From NCBI RefSeq assembly GCF_019212185.1, contig NZ_CP078138.1, positions 5,004,501 to 5,068,500 on the forward strand: a DNA stretch of 64,000 nt, in the 5' to 3' direction. A program made the translations under genes and the position numbers. Positions 35,110 to 47,376 of the stretch are shown here, one piece after another; position 1 is the stretch's first letter, and the number at the start of each line of letters is the position of its first letter. The notes beneath the pieces are model-generated. The model was given only the letters and a program-made list of their open reading frames with translations, was not told where the DNA came from and did not search any database. Origin of the DNA: Pseudomonas fluorescens. Its GTDB lineage: Bacteria; Pseudomonadota; Gammaproteobacteria; Pseudomonadales; Pseudomonadaceae.

Positions 35110-35823
35110 ATGGATACTAAAAAGAGCAACAGCGATTGGACTGAGGTAGAAATTCAAGCTGCCGTCGATGCCTACCTCAACATGCTTTCTCGCGAGCAAG
35201 CTGGTCAGGCGATCAACAAGGCTCATGAAAATCGCGTCTTGCGCGAAGGCGCTTTGGCCGGTCGGACCAAAAGCTCTGTTGAGTTTCGGATGCAGAACAT
35301 TTCCACCGTGTTGGAAGAACTCGGGCGTCGCCCCATTGAGGGCTACAAACCCGCCAAGAATGTCGGCCCCCGCGTTACCAAGATCATTCGTGAAGCCCTC
35401 AATGCTCCAGGCCCTATCACTCCCGAGGACTTGGTCCCGACAGCCGACGAGGCAACGCTGGAGCTGCGCGCTTTAAAGCTTGAGCGACGACCCATTGAAG
35501 TCGAGCCAAAGGGCATTGAGAAACCGGAGCAAACTCAGTCCAACGGTAAATCGTTCGTTCGCGATCCCGGAGTGAGGGCGTGGGTGCGCCAACAGGCTAA
35601 AGGTATATGCCAAGGCTGCGGCGAACCGGCTCCGTTTGAAAAGTCCGGCCAACCCTTTCTCGAGGTTCATCACGTTAGGCATTTGGCAAAGGACGGTTCC
35701 GATCGTCCGAGCAATGCGGTAGCGCTATGCCCGAACTGTCACCGACGTTGTCACTATTCCAGTGATCGGGATGCGTTCACCGCTTCGCTTTATCTTAAGG
35801 TGAAACGGTTAAGACCCGAGTAG
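35110..35823 (+). CDS. HNH endonuclease family protein
   Basis: The 237-residue protein has an N-terminal helical domain typical of one HNH group (VDAYLNMLSREQAGQAINKA, then LAGRTKSSVEFRMQNISTVL, ELGRRPIEGYKPAKNVGP) and a C-terminal HNH nuclease domain. The latter has a zinc knuckle (CQGCGEP), EVHHVRHLAKDG and PNCHRRCHY. Proteins of this shape occur in restriction or defence settings; a defence role here is an inference. Composition is slightly lower in GC than the neighbours. Confidence 0.8.
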   Translation: MDTKKSNSDWTEVEIQAAVDAYLNMLSREQAGQAINKAHENRVLREGALAGRTKSSVEFRMQNISTVLEELGRRPIEGYKPAKNVGPRVTKIIREALNAPGPITPEDLVPTADEATLELRALKLERRPIEVEPKGIEKPEQTQSNGKSFVRDPGVRAWVRQQAKGICQGCGEPAPFEKSGQPFLEVHHVRHLAKDGSDRPSNAVALCPNCHRRCHYSSDRDAFTASLYLKVKRLRPE

Positions 35824-35895
35824 TTGGCTTGAACCCCCCCACCCCAAATATGCAATGCTGCGCCCCACAAAAAGTCCGTCACTCGAAGGTCTAGC

Positions 35896-36858
35896 ATGCA
35901 GTTCACCCATCTGTCCGTTGCACGCAAACTCAAGTTCTATCAGTTGATGGTGTTTGACCAGGTCCTTCAGAGTGGCTCCCTGCTGCGCGCTGCCCAGGCG
36001 TTGAGCCTGACTCAACCCGCCGTCACCAAGATCATTCACGAGCTGGAATCCTATTTCGACGCGCCCTTGCTGGTGCGGGGGAATCGGGGGGTCAGGGCTA
36101 CGGCGTTGGGTGAGTTGGTGGCGCGGCGCAGCAAGTCGCTGCTGGCCGAGTTGCGTTCGTTGACCGACGAGGTGAATGCCTACCAGGAGGGCACTTCGGG
36201 GCAGGTGCTGGTGGGCACGCTGATTTCCGCCTCCAGTTCGCTGCTGCCGCGCGCCCTGCAATTGCTCAAGCAACGGGCGCCGAAGGTGCTGGTGTCACTG
36301 CGGGTCGGCCAGATGGATCAGTTGTTCCCGGCCCTGACCGTGGGCGAGGTCGACCTGGTGGTGGGGCGTGTCCCGGATGACTGGCGCTGGTATCACGAAT
36401 CGTCTCAGTTGGCGGCGGAGGTGCTTTATGGTGAGGAGCTGGCCGTCGTTGCTGGCGCGAACCACCCGCTGGCGGGCCAGGACCCGGTCAAACTCGAGGC
36501 CTTGCTCGACTATCCCTGGGTGCTGCCGACCCGCGATTCGCTGCTGCGCCGCACCGTCGACAGTCTTTTCGACAACGCCGGATTAACCGCCCCCCCCAAC
36601 GTGGTCGAGTCGTTGTCGATTCTCACCAACATCAGTCTGATGCAGGACCAGCAGACCATCGCGGTCATGCCCCTGGACGCCACCCGTCAATTCACCGGAG
36701 CCGGGCTGCTGGCCACCCTGGACCTGGGCGCCCATCTGCAGTTCGGCGACATCGGCTATTTCCATGCTCGCAACCGCGAACTGGGGCCGGCCGCACGGTT
36801 GTTCCGCGAGTGTCTGGAGCAGGCCGCTCAAGAGCAACATGGCGCACCGCAGGATTGA
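35896..36858 (+). CDS. LysR-family regulator, probably of the 3-hydroxyanthranilate pathway
   Basis: The 320-residue LysR regulator has a winged helix-turn-helix (QSGSLLRAAQALSLTQPAVTKIIHELE) and a substrate-binding domain of the GbpR/PcaQ-like type (VLVGTLISASSSLLPRALQLL). It lies 104 bp upstream of the pathway operon in the same direction, rather than divergent as is common. In P. fluorescens KU-7 the nba genes also have a LysR regulator (NbaR). Control of the downstream operon is inferred from position. Confidence 0.8.
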   Translation: MQFTHLSVARKLKFYQLMVFDQVLQSGSLLRAAQALSLTQPAVTKIIHELESYFDAPLLVRGNRGVRATALGELVARRSKSLLAELRSLTDEVNAYQEGTSGQVLVGTLISASSSLLPRALQLLKQRAPKVLVSLRVGQMDQLFPALTVGEVDLVVGRVPDDWRWYHESSQLAAEVLYGEELAVVAGANHPLAGQDPVKLEALLDYPWVLPTRDSLLRRTVDSLFDNAGLTAPPNVVESLSILTNISLMQDQQTIAVMPLDATRQFTGAGLLATLDLGAHLQFGDIGYFHARNRELGPAARLFRECLEQAAQEQHGAPQD

Positions 36859-36962
36859 GCAATGACTATTCCAATCACTAATATCTGACAGCGATCATTT
36901 GATTACTCGCTAATAGAAAGACCCCATAGACTCCTCCGAAAATCCAAGAATCGGAGGTTACT

Positions 36963-38429
36963 GTGACCCATCCCCTGCCCCTGCTGCGCCATTTCGTGAA
37001 CGGCGAGTTCGTTGCGACCGCCGCGACCTTTGACAAGGTTTCTCCCATCGACGGTCGAACCCTGGCCCGGGTCTGCAAGGCCGACGCAGCATTGGTGGAC
37101 AGTGCGGTCACTGCGGCCAAAGCGGCTCAAGACGGTCCCTGGGCCGGCTACAGCGCCGATCAGCGGGCGGATGTGCTGGTGCGCATTGCCGATGGCATCG
37201 AGCGTCGCTTCGAGGAGTTCGTTGCCGCCGAGGTGGCCGATACCGGTCGCCCCGTCCAGCAGGCCCGGACCCTGGATATCGCCCGTGGCGTGCACAACTT
37301 CCGCACCTTCGCCGAACTGATTCGCCAAGCGGGCGGCGAGTATTACGAGATGCGCACCGCCGACGCCAGCGACGTCTTCAGCTACACCCTGCGCAAACCT
37401 CACGGCGTGGTCGCGATCATCTCACCGTGGAACCTGCCGATGCTGCTGCTGACCTGGAAGGTCGCGCCTGCGCTGGCGTGCGGCAACTCGGTGGTGGTCA
37501 AGCCGTCGGAAGAATCCCCCAGCACCGCCACCTTGCTGGCTGAAGTCATGCAGGAAGTCGGCGTGCCGGCCGGCGTGTTCAATCTGGTGCATGGATTGGG
37601 GCGCAACTCGGCCGGTGAATTCCTCACCCGTCACCCCGATGTCGATGCCATTACTTTCACCGGCGAGTCCCGCACCGGCGCCACCATCATGAAAGCGGCC
37701 GCCGAGGGCGTGCGCGAAGTGTCCTTCGAACTGGGGGGCAAGAACGCCGCCGTGGTCTTCGCCGACTGCGACTTCGACGCCGCCGTCGCAGGCGTGCTGC
37801 GCTCCAGCTTCACCAACTCCGGCCAGGTCTGCCTGTGCTCGGAACGGGTCTACGTCGAACGACCGATCTTCGAGCGCTTTGTTGCCGCCCTCAAGGAGGG
37901 CGCTGAAAAGCTCAAGATCGGCTACCCGGACGAGGACGGCGTGAACATGGGTTCGCTGATCTCCCACCAGCACCGCGACAAGGTGCTCGGCTACTTCGAA
38001 CTGGCCCGCCGCGAGGGTGCGACGGTGGTCACCGGTGGCGGTGTGCCGCACTTCGGCGACGCCCGCGACAACGGTGCCTATGTGCAACCGACGATCTGGA
38101 CCGGGCTGTCCGATGACGCCCACTGCGTGCGTGAGGAAGTTTTCGGTCCGGTCTGTCACGTCGCCCCGTTCGACCGCGACGATGAAGTGATCCGTCGCGT
38201 CAACGATTCCGCCTACGGCCTGGCCGCCGCCGTCTGGACCACCAACCTCAAGCGCGCGCACAAGGTGTCCGGCCAGTTGCGCGTCGGCATGGTCTGGGTC
38301 AACACCTGGTTCCTGCGTGACCTGCGCACCCCATTCGGTGGGGCACGACTCTCCGGCCTGGGCCGCGAGGGTGGCCGTCACTCACTGGACTTCTACTCCC
38401 AAGCCACCACCGTCTGCGTTAACGCCTGA
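36963..38429 (+). CDS. nbaE: 2-aminomuconate-6-semialdehyde dehydrogenase
   Basis: The enzyme oxidises 2-aminomuconate semialdehyde to 2-aminomuconate with NAD. The 488-residue aldehyde dehydrogenase has the NAD site ([19 protein letters not shown]), FTGESRTGA, the catalytic Glu in [13 protein letters not shown] and the catalytic Cys in [13 protein letters not shown]. The GTG start at 36963 has a strong GGAGG 4-5 bp upstream. It is first in the operon E-H-J-I-G-F-C-D. Related hydroxymuconic semialdehyde dehydrogenases are similar; the aminomuconate substrate follows from the neighbours. Confidence 0.88.
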   Translation: MTHPLPLLRHFVNGEFVATAATFDKVSPIDGRTLARVCKADAALVDSAVTAAKAAQDGPWAGYSADQRADVLVRIADGIERRFEEFVAAEVADTGRPVQQARTLDIARGVHNFRTFAELIRQAGGEYYEMRTADASDVFSYTLRKPHGVVAIISPWNLPMLLLTWKVAPALACGNSVVVKPSEESPSTATLLAEVMQEVGVPAGVFNLVHGLGRNSAGEFLTRHPDVDAITFTGESRTGATIMKAAAEGVREVSFELGGKNAAVVFADCDFDAAVAGVLRSSFTNSGQVCLCSERVYVERPIFERFVAALKEGAEKLKIGYPDEDGVNMGSLISHQHRDKVLGYFELARREGATVVTGGGVPHFGDARDNGAYVQPTIWTGLSDDAHCVREEVFGPVCHVAPFDRDDEVIRRVNDSAYGLAAAVWTTNLKRAHKVSGQLRVGMVWVNTWFLRDLRTPFGGARLSGLGREGGRHSLDFYSQATTVCVNA

Positions 38430-38443
38430 GCAGGAGAATTCCT

Positions 38444-39256
38444 ATGCATGCAGCCCTCCTCCAAGCCGCTGAAAGCCTGCGCCAGGCGCAACTGAGCGGC
38501 CAACCCTGCCCAGCGGTTCGCGAGTTGATCGCCGCCGCCCTGGCCGACCAGCCCGATGCCGACGCCATGGCTCTGGCCTACGCCGTGCAGCGCCATAACA
38601 ATCAACTCGCGATAGCCGCCGGGCGCCGCCCGGTGGGGCGAAAAATCGGCCTGACCAGTCCGGCGGTGCAAGCTCAGTTGGGCGTCGACCAGCCCGACTT
38701 CGGCCTGCTGCTGGCCGACATGGCTCGTGGCGATGGCCAGCCAATCGACTGGGCGGACTGCGCCCAACCCAAGGTCGAGGCCGAGATCGCCCTGGTGCTG
38801 GAGCACGACCTACCCCACGAACGCCACACCGTGGCCGACCTCATCCGCGCCACCGCCTTTGCGCTGCCGGCGATTGAGATCGTCGGCAGCCGCATCGCCA
38901 ATTGGGACATCCGGCTGGTGGACACCATCGCCGACAACGCTTCGTCCGGCCTGTTCGTGCTCGGTACTTGCCCCGTGCAGTTGGACCGCCTGGATCTGGT
39001 GCGCTGCGGCATGAGCATGACCCTGCGCGGTGATCCGGTATCGGTCGGTGCCGGTGCGGCCTGTCTGGGCAACCCGCTGAACGCCGCCGTCTGGCTCGCC
39101 GACACCATGGCCCGCCTCGGCGAGCCGCTGCGCGCCGGCGACATCCTGCTGACCGGCGCGCTCGGCCCGATGGTCGCAGCCCAGCCGGGCGATCACTTCA
39201 CCGCCCATATCCAGGGCCTGGGCAGCGTCAGCGCCGCCTTTGCCAGCCGCAGTTGA
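38444..39256 (+). CDS. nbaH: 2-oxopent-4-enoate (2-hydroxypenta-2,4-dienoate) hydratase
   Basis: The 270-residue MhpD/DmpE-type hydratase adds water to 2-hydroxypentadienoate to give 4-hydroxy-2-oxovalerate. Typical segments are [31 protein letters not shown], and the metal-binding [19 protein letters not shown] precedes the ATG. The nbaX gene found between E and H in KU-7 is absent here. Confidence 0.87.
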   Translation: MHAALLQAAESLRQAQLSGQPCPAVRELIAAALADQPDADAMALAYAVQRHNNQLAIAAGRRPVGRKIGLTSPAVQAQLGVDQPDFGLLLADMARGDGQPIDWADCAQPKVEAEIALVLEHDLPHERHTVADLIRATAFALPAIEIVGSRIANWDIRLVDTIADNASSGLFVLGTCPVQLDRLDLVRCGMSMTLRGDPVSVGAGAACLGNPLNAAVWLADTMARLGEPLRAGDILLTGALGPMVAAQPGDHFTAHIQGLGSVSAAFASRS

Positions 39257-39267
39257 GAGGAGTCCCC

Positions 39268-40203
39268 ATGCGCAAACTCAAAGTCGCGATCATCGGCTCC
39301 GGCAACATCGGCACTGACCTGATGATCAAGGTGCTGCGCAATGCTCAGCACCTGGAAATGGGCGCCCTGGTCGGCATCGACCCGGCGTCGGACGGCCTGG
39401 CCCGCGCCGCACGCCTGGGCGTGGCCACTACTCACGAAGGCATCGAGGGCTTGACCCGGCTGCCGGTTTTCAACGAGATCGACATCGTCTTCGATGCCAC
39501 CAGCGCCAACGCCCATGTAAAGAACGACGCCTTGTTGCGAAGCCACAAGCCGAACCTGCGCCTGATTGACCTGACCCCGGCCGCCATCGGTCCTTACTGC
39601 GTGCCGGTGGTCAATCTGGAGCAGCACCTGCAGGCGCTCAACGTCAACATGGTCACCTGTGGAGGCCAGGCAACCATCCCGATGGTGGCGGCCGTGTCGC
39701 GGGTGGCCAAGGTGCATTACGCCGAGATCGTCGCCTCCATCGCCAGCAAATCCGCCGGCCCTGGCACCCGCGCCAACATTGACGAATTCACCGAAACCAC
39801 CAGCAAGGCCATCGAAGTCATAGGCGGCGCCACCAAGGGCAAGGCGATCATCGTCATGAACCCGGCTGAACCGCCGCTGATGATGCGCGACACTGTGTTC
39901 GTGCTGTCCGAGGCCGCCGATCAGGCGCGCATCGAGGCCAGCGTGGAGGAAATGGCCGTCGCCGTGCAGGCCTACGTGCCGGGCTACCGTCTGAAGCAAA
40001 AGGTGCAGTTCGACCTGATCCCCGAGTCGGCGCCACTGAACATCCCCGGCCATGGCCGCTTCAGCGGATTGAAGACCTCGATTTTCCTCGAGGTGGAAGG
40101 CGCCGCCCATTACCTGCCGGCCTACGCCGGCAACCTCGACATCATGACCTCCGCCGCGCTGGCCACCGCCGAGCGCATGGCGCAATCGCTGCTGAACGCC
40201 TGA
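39268..40203 (+). CDS. nbaJ: Acetaldehyde dehydrogenase (acylating), DmpF-like
   Basis: The enzyme converts acetaldehyde, NAD and CoA to acetyl-CoA and forms a channelling complex with the aldolase encoded next. The 311-residue protein has the NAD-binding [14 protein letters not shown] and the catalytic Cys in [14 protein letters not shown]. The ATG at 39268 has GAGAGGAG upstream; it is 11 bp after nbaH. Confidence 0.92.
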   Translation: MRKLKVAIIGSGNIGTDLMIKVLRNAQHLEMGALVGIDPASDGLARAARLGVATTHEGIEGLTRLPVFNEIDIVFDATSANAHVKNDALLRSHKPNLRLIDLTPAAIGPYCVPVVNLEQHLQALNVNMVTCGGQATIPMVAAVSRVAKVHYAEIVASIASKSAGPGTRANIDEFTETTSKAIEVIGGATKGKAIIVMNPAEPPLMMRDTVFVLSEAADQARIEASVEEMAVAVQAYVPGYRLKQKVQFDLIPESAPLNIPGHGRFSGLKTSIFLEVEGAAHYLPAYAGNLDIMTSAALATAERMAQSLLNA

Positions 40204-40213
40204 GGAACGCCCC

Positions 40214-41242
40214 ATGAACGGCAAGAAGCTGTATATCTCCGACGTCACCCTGCGTGATGGCAGCCATGCGATCCGTCACCAGTACAGCCTCGAACAGGTC
40301 CAGGCCATTGCCCGCGCCCTTGACCAGGCCCGCGTCGATTCCATCGAAGTGACCCACGGCGACGGCCTGCAAGGCTCGTCCTTCAACTACGGTTTCGGCG
40401 CCCACACCGACCTGGAATGGATCGAGGCGGCGGCCGACGTCATCGAGCACGCCCGCCTCACCGTGCTGTTGCTCCCCGGCATAGGCACCGTGCACGACCT
40501 GAAAGCCGCCTACGACGCCGGCGCGCGTTCGGTGCGGGTGGCCACCCACTGCACCGAAGCGGACGTTGCCCGGCAGCACATCGAATATGCCCGCACGCTG
40601 GGCATGGACACCGTCGGTTTCCTGATGATGAGCCACATGATCCCGGCCGAAGAACTGGCCCGGCAGGGACAACTGATGGAGCGCTACGGCGCGCAGTGCA
40701 TCTACATGGCGGACTCCGGCGGCGCGATGAACATGGATGACATTCGCGACCGCATGCGCGCCTTCAAGGCCCTGCTCAAGCCCGACACCCAGACCGGCAT
40801 GCACGCGCACCATAACCTGTCCCTCGGCGTGGCCAACTCGATCGTCGCCGTGCAGGAAGGTTGCGACCGCATCGACGCCAGCCTCGCCGGCATGGGCGCC
40901 GGCGCCGGTAATGCACCTCTCGAAGTGTTTATCGCCGCTGCGGATCGCCTGGGCTGGAACCACGGCACTGATCTGTACCGCCTGATGGACGCCGCCGACG
41001 ACCTGGTGCGGCCGCTGCAAGACCGCCCGGTGCGGGTCGACCGCGAAACCCTCGGCCTCGGCTATGCCGGGGTCTATTCCAGCTTCCTGCGCCATGCCGA
41101 AGTGGCCGCTGCCAAATACGGCCTGAAGACCCTCGACATTCTCGTCGAACTGGGCAAGCGGCGGATGGTCGGCGGCCAGGAAGACATGATCGTTGACGTC
41201 GCCCTTGATCTGCTGGCCCAGCGCCCGGAGAACCGCCCATGA
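40214..41242 (+). CDS. nbaI: 4-hydroxy-2-oxovalerate aldolase, DmpG-like
   Basis: The metal-dependent class II aldolase splits 4-hydroxy-2-oxovalerate into pyruvate and acetaldehyde. The 342-residue HMGL-like protein has [14 protein letters not shown] (metal Asp and catalytic Arg/His), ADSGGAMNM and the metal HxH in [15 protein letters not shown]. It pairs with the acylating dehydrogenase upstream. Its stop overlaps the next start (ATGA). Confidence 0.93.
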   Translation: MNGKKLYISDVTLRDGSHAIRHQYSLEQVQAIARALDQARVDSIEVTHGDGLQGSSFNYGFGAHTDLEWIEAAADVIEHARLTVLLLPGIGTVHDLKAAYDAGARSVRVATHCTEADVARQHIEYARTLGMDTVGFLMMSHMIPAEELARQGQLMERYGAQCIYMADSGGAMNMDDIRDRMRAFKALLKPDTQTGMHAHHNLSLGVANSIVAVQEGCDRIDASLAGMGAGAGNAPLEVFIAAADRLGWNHGTDLYRLMDAADDLVRPLQDRPVRVDRETLGLGYAGVYSSFLRHAEVAAAKYGLKTLDILVELGKRRMVGGQEDMIVDVALDLLAQRPENRP

Positions 41243-42009
41243 ACACCGATATCGCCCGCATCGCCAGCGCACTCGACCAGGCCGCACGGCGTGCTCGACC
41301 GCTGGCCCAGTTCAGCCTCGAGACGCCTTTCTCGCTGGAAGACGCCTACCGCATCCAGCTCGGCGCCATGCAGCACCGTTACGACGACGGTGAACGCTGC
41401 ATCGGCATCAAGCTGGGTTTCACCAGCCGCGCCAAGATGGTCCAGATGGGCGTCGACAGCTTGATCTGGGGCTGGCTTACCGATGCCATGCTGGAAGAGG
41501 ACGGCGGCCTGGTCGACCTGTCGCGCTACATCCACCCACGCGCCGAACCGGAGGTGTGCTTCCTCACCCGCCGGGATATCGACCGCCCGTTGACCCTGCT
41601 GGAGGCGGCGGACTACGTGGAGGCCGTGGCACCGGCACTGGAAATCATCGACTCGCGCTACCAGGCCTTCAAGTTCAGCCTGGAGGACGTGGTGGCGGAT
41701 AACTGTTCCTCCTCCGGCCTGACCGTCGGCCCCTGGTCGCGGGATTTTTCCGCGCTGGCCAACGCCGGCGTGGTGATGCGCCTGGACGGCCGCGCAGTGC
41801 AGGTCGGCTCCACTGCCGCGATCCTCGGCCAACCGCTGCGCAGCCTGGTGCAGGCCTCGCGTTTGTTGCACGACGCCGAACGGGTGTTGCCCGCCGGTAG
41901 CCTGGTGATGGCCGGAGCAGCTACCGCCGCCGAAGCATTGCGTCCGGGCATGCATGTCAGCGTCGAAATCCAGGGCCTGGGCGAAAGCAGCTTCAGTGTG
42001 CGCGCCTGA
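41239..42009 (+). CDS. nbaG: 4-oxalocrotonate (2-oxo-3-hexenedioate) decarboxylase
   Basis: The 256-residue DmpH-type enzyme of the hydratase/decarboxylase family removes CO2 from 2-oxo-3-hexenedioate, forming 2-hydroxypentadienoate. Seen motifs are [25 protein letters not shown] and the metal-binding [15 protein letters not shown]. It overlaps the aldolase gene by 4 bp. It is a paralogue of the hydratase in the same operon; the two enzymes form a complex in related pathways. Confidence 0.88.
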   Translation: MNTDIARIASALDQAARRARPLAQFSLETPFSLEDAYRIQLGAMQHRYDDGERCIGIKLGFTSRAKMVQMGVDSLIWGWLTDAMLEEDGGLVDLSRYIHPRAEPEVCFLTRRDIDRPLTLLEAADYVEAVAPALEIIDSRYQAFKFSLEDVVADNCSSSGLTVGPWSRDFSALANAGVVMRLDGRAVQVGSTAAILGQPLRSLVQASRLLHDAERVLPAGSLVMAGAATAAEALRPGMHVSVEIQGLGESSFSVRA

Positions 42010-42033
42010 GCCGAACTCACAAGGAACCTCATC

Positions 42034-44025
<1,992 letters not shown>

Positions 44026-44047
44026 TCTCCTTTGGCTCGGCCACCTG

Positions 44048-44082
44048 GCCCCCTGTTCGCGTGCGGATAGGGGGCTTTTTTT
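44048..44082 (+). terminator. Terminator of the 3-hydroxyanthranilate operon
   Basis: A stem GCCCCCT/AGGGGGC with a 14-base loop is followed directly by seven T residues, 23 bp after the nbaD stop. Confidence 0.8.
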
Positions 44083-44102
44083 CGTGCCTCACAATTGCCT
44101 TC

Positions 44103-44132
44103 TGCAGGAGCAAGCCTGCTCGCGAAGACGGT
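44103..44132 (+). repeat. REP sequence 1
   Basis: CAGGAGCAAGCCTGCTCGCG is a typical Pseudomonas REP palindrome. It is the first of three copies in the 354-bp gap between the convergent nbaD and porin genes; the gap has no gene. Confidence 0.8.
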
Positions 44133-44195
44133 GTGTCAGTCACTGAACAGGGTGGATGGCGGTGTATCAGGCGATGCAAATGTTGGATGTGCCGG

Positions 44196-44223
44196 CCCCA
44201 TCGCGAGCAGGCTCGCTCCCACA
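44196..44223 (-). repeat. REP sequence 2 (inverted)
   Basis: ATCGCGAGCAGGCTCGCTCC lies in the opposite orientation to copy 1. Confidence 0.8.
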
Positions 44224-44267
44224 GTAGATGCAGGTTGGATGCGGAGTTTGTGTCTGACGCAGCGGTA

Positions 44268-44302
44268 CCTGTGGGAGCGAGCTTGCTCGCGAAGGCGGTG
44301 TG
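44268..44302 (+). repeat. REP sequence 3
   Basis: GTGGGAGCGAGCTTGCTCGC lies in the same orientation as copy 1, so the three copies alternate and can form larger cruciforms. Confidence 0.8.
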
Positions 44303-44334
44303 TTATTCACGCCGCATTGCCAGGATCGGGAGAA

Positions 44335-44365
44335 AAGACGCAACCCCGGCAATTGCCGGGGTTGC
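44335..44365 (-). terminator. Terminator of the porin gene at 44380
   Basis: The perfect palindrome GCAACCCCGGCAATTGCCGGGG (with its TTGC end) is followed on the minus strand by GTCTTTTC. A run of ten G on the plus strand (44366-44375) lies between it and the porin stop. Confidence 0.65.
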
Positions 44366-44379
44366 GGGGGGGGGGAAGG

Positions 44380-45441
44380 TTAGAACTTGATGCGCACGCC
44401 CAGTTGCATGCCTTGCGGGTTTTCGTTCGGCAGCGGGCTGTCCAGGCTCCAGCTGACCGGGTAGCGGATCTCGCTGTCTCGGGTGTGATGGATGTAGGCG
44501 TACACCCCGTAGAGGTCGATGCTCTTGTCGTAGTTGTAGATGTAACCCAGGCTGATCGCCGCAGCATCGCTCAGGGCTTCGTCCTTACGGTCGTCCTTGT
44601 AGACGAAGCTGACCGTGGCATTGTGTTTGTTACCGAAGTTATGACGAACACCCAGTTGCAAGTCGTTGCCGTTGGAAGCGAAATCCACCCAAGGCGCGTA
44701 GGCGTAGTAGCCCACATAGCGGTGGTAAACCGCCGACAGATCGGTCTTGCCCATGCTGTAGACCGCCGTCAGATAAGCATCGGTGGACTGCTCCATGGTC
44801 TTGTGGTCCCACAGATTGCGTTGGTACTTGCGGTCCACGGCAGCCGAGAAATACCAGGGGCTGTCGGTCCAGCGATCGACAGCGAGGCTGATGACCTGCC
44901 CATCGCGGCTGCCATCGTCCTCGCCGTCGGTGACACCACCACGGAACTCAAAGCCGTCAATTCTCGGACTGATGTACATCAACAGGCCGTCTTCACGCCA
45001 CGGCGCGTAGAACACCATGACGTTACTGATCAGGCTGTAGTCGTTGTTGTACAGCGGGTCGGCGTAACCATAGGCGTTGGCGGACGGGGTATCCCGGCGG
45101 CCCGCGCTGAGGGTTCCCCAGCGCTTGGAAATGCCCTCGAAATAGGTCTCGCGCTTGCTGATATCGTCATCTGAATGCGGGTTGTACTGCGCCTGATAGA
45201 TCCAGTTCAGCGACAGGTCCTCGGTGACCGCCTCCTGCATATGCAGTTGCAGGCGGTTGGCGCTCAAGCCACCGCCGTTGGCACGTTCCTCGGTGTGACC
45301 ACCGGACTTGGCCACCTCGTAGTTGACGTCAATGACCCCGGAAAGCTCGATCACGTCGATGCCCGAAACGTCCTTGAGGTCTGCGATGTCCGCGCAGGCG
45401 TAGCCACTCACCAGCGGCAGAATGAGTAAAAGCTTGTGCAT
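44380..45441 (-). CDS. General (trimeric-type) outer-membrane porin
   Basis: The 353-residue precursor has a signal peptide (MHKLLLILPLVSGYACA/DIAD) and ends in a C-terminal Phe (GMQLGVRIKF), as barrels do. Alternating strands and phrases such as GVIDVNYEVAKSGG and WGTLSAGRRDTPSANAYGYADPLYN resemble porin_4/OmpC-like porins more common in beta-proteobacteria than OprD. A transfer origin is possible. The start at 45441 follows CGGAGC. It sits in the group with kynureninase, so it may pass aromatic amines or amino acids. Confidence 0.7.
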   Translation of the reverse strand: MHKLLLILPLVSGYACADIADLKDVSGIDVIELSGVIDVNYEVAKSGGHTEERANGGGLSANRLQLHMQEAVTEDLSLNWIYQAQYNPHSDDDISKRETYFEGISKRWGTLSAGRRDTPSANAYGYADPLYNNDYSLISNVMVFYAPWREDGLLMYISPRIDGFEFRGGVTDGEDDGSRDGQVISLAVDRWTDSPWYFSAAVDRKYQRNLWDHKTMEQSTDAYLTAVYSMGKTDLSAVYHRYVGYYAYAPWVDFASNGNDLQLGVRHNFGNKHNATVSFVYKDDRKDEALSDAAAISLGYIYNYDKSIDLYGVYAYIHHTRDSEIRYPVSWSLDSPLPNENPQGMQLGVRIKF

Positions 45442-45537
45442 TGAATGCTCCGATAGAACGAGTAGAGGCTCGCGACAGCACACCCCTGCTGTCGCGGCCT
45501 GGTTTCTTATTGGTCTTACTGTTCTTGCGGGTCTGGA

Positions 45538-47298
45538 TCAGTCCCGGGGCGGCCAGGTCTTCGTCGGCGGCGCAAAGCTCGGCTCACCCAGCAACGGGGT
45601 CGAGAGTGCATAGAAGCCGTGGTTGGTGAAGACCCAGATCAGGTTGCGGTCGTACTCGGTGTAGGTGCCGTGCGTCAGGTTACCCATGGCCCAGCTCACG
45701 ACGTTTTTGGTGTCGTACGGCGGTACGAAGTAGGCGCCGATCATTGGCTTGTCCGGGTTACGCACGTCAAACACCTGCACACCGGCGTTGTAGTAGGCAT
45801 ACGGCAGGATGCCGTCACGCGCGACGCCAGGCTGGGTGTAGTAACCACTGCGCTTGGGTCCGAAGCTGCCCTTGCGCTGGCAGTAGTCGGTGAAGCCAGC
45901 TTCGGCCGGCGGCGTCGGCAATGGCAGGGTGTGCTTGATGACTGGCTTGGTCGGGTCGCGAACATCCACGGCATAGATAGGCTTGACCGCCTCGTAGCAG
46001 TCCTCGGTCAGCGGGTAGCCGCTGAAGTAGATCAGCCCGGTTTTCTCCACTTGGCTCACATCAATACCGTCGCCTTCGGTACCGGCCACACTGACCGGGA
46101 ATTCGAGATGGCCGACCACCTTGAGGTTTGCCGAGTCGGTGATGTCGACCACATACAGGCCCATCCCGCCCATGGCCGCATAGCCGTATTTGCCGCCCTG
46201 CTCCACCGGTTTGGGAATGAACAGCGACGCCCGCGAGCCCATCCAGGAGGCCCGGTTACCCGAGCGCGGGTTGGCCTTGAACACGGCCTCGTGCTCGGGA
46301 TCGCCGATGATCTGGCCAGGCACGGTCAGCACGTCGAGCAGCTTGGGGTCGCTCGGGTTGGACATGTCCCAGGACTGATAGCCCGAGTTGTACAGGTCGT
46401 TGGGGTATTCGGTGAGCGCGTACTTGTCACTCGGTGCCGCCGCCACGTACATCACATCGCCGCCAAAATAGGCAGGAATGTCACGGGCCCCGGAGCCTTG
46501 TTGCTCACCGATCGGCGCATCCGGGTGCTCGATATCGGTGGTGCGGGTGGCGATCAGCTTCCAGTCCTGAGGCAGCGGGCCATTCATCTCATACACCTTG
46601 AAGCCTTTGAGGTGCTTGGATTTGCGGATGGCTTCGACCTTGTCCGGCTCACGATACTTGTCGCTCAGCACGCCAAAACGGCGGGTCTCGAAGGACTGCA
46701 CCATGATGTTCTTGCCCAGCTTCTTGTTCCACTGGATAGACGCAGCGCCGAAGAAGTCGTCCGCCGGGTAGGGGTTGACCTCCTTACCCGGGCCGTCCAC
46801 GCCCCATGGAGCGCCCTTGGCCAACAGCACCTTCACGTCCTTGGGATTGGTAATGTCAAAGATCTTCAGGTCGCGGCGCACGTACTGGTAGAGGTAGCGC
46901 TTGCCGACGAAGTCGACGATGTTCTGCCAGGTGTGGAAAGGCTCGACCGTGATCGGGTAGTAGGCCTCGACCTTCATGTTCTTGATGTAGCTCTTGGTGT
47001 CCCAGTGATCCAGCTCGCCAGGGAACGGCTTACCTTCATGGGAGAAAGGCGTGGCGACCGGCCAGATGAACTTGCCGGTGGCTTTGTCCATGCCATAGCT
47101 GCCCGGTGCCGGCACCGGCGGAATGCGCTCCGGGCCCAGCTCGGTCAAGCGCTTGACCAGCGGATCGGTGATGTTCATCGGGGCATGCTCTTCGGCATGC
47201 AGGCCCGTGGTGGCGAAGAGAGCGACCACCAGCGACAGCGCAAGGCGACTGCGCGTGTGTCCGGTGGCAGGGTTAACAGAGAGCTGCATTGTTTTCAT
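45538..47298 (-). CDS. LVIVD-repeat periplasmic beta-propeller protein
   Basis: The 586-residue precursor has a signal peptide (RLALSLVVALFATTGLHA). Repeated LVIVD-like units follow (LKIFDITNPKDVKVL, GYQSWDMSNPSDPKLLDVL, GLYVVDITDSANLKVVGHL, PIYAVDVRDPTKPVI, GVQVFDVRNPDKPMIGAY), so a beta-propeller is expected. Two Cys pairs may form disulfides. The function is unknown. Homologues occur beside porins in catabolic regions, as here between two porin genes, so a binding or accessory role for a substrate is a guess. Confidence 0.75.
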   Translation of the reverse strand: MKTMQLSVNPATGHTRSRLALSLVVALFATTGLHAEEHAPMNITDPLVKRLTELGPERIPPVPAPGSYGMDKATGKFIWPVATPFSHEGKPFPGELDHWDTKSYIKNMKVEAYYPITVEPFHTWQNIVDFVGKRYLYQYVRRDLKIFDITNPKDVKVLLAKGAPWGVDGPGKEVNPYPADDFFGAASIQWNKKLGKNIMVQSFETRRFGVLSDKYREPDKVEAIRKSKHLKGFKVYEMNGPLPQDWKLIATRTTDIEHPDAPIGEQQGSGARDIPAYFGGDVMYVAAAPSDKYALTEYPNDLYNSGYQSWDMSNPSDPKLLDVLTVPGQIIGDPEHEAVFKANPRSGNRASWMGSRASLFIPKPVEQGGKYGYAAMGGMGLYVVDITDSANLKVVGHLEFPVSVAGTEGDGIDVSQVEKTGLIYFSGYPLTEDCYEAVKPIYAVDVRDPTKPVIKHTLPLPTPPAEAGFTDYCQRKGSFGPKRSGYYTQPGVARDGILPYAYYNAGVQVFDVRNPDKPMIGAYFVPPYDTKNVVSWAMGNLTHGTYTEYDRNLIWVFTNHGFYALSTPLLGEPSFAPPTKTWPPRD

Positions 47299-47376
47299 TA
47301 TTTACTCCGTTTGGTAAAGCCCCATCGGGCAGTCTTTGTGCTCGTTGCCTGTGCGCAGGCCGCCACGCGCGGGGCG

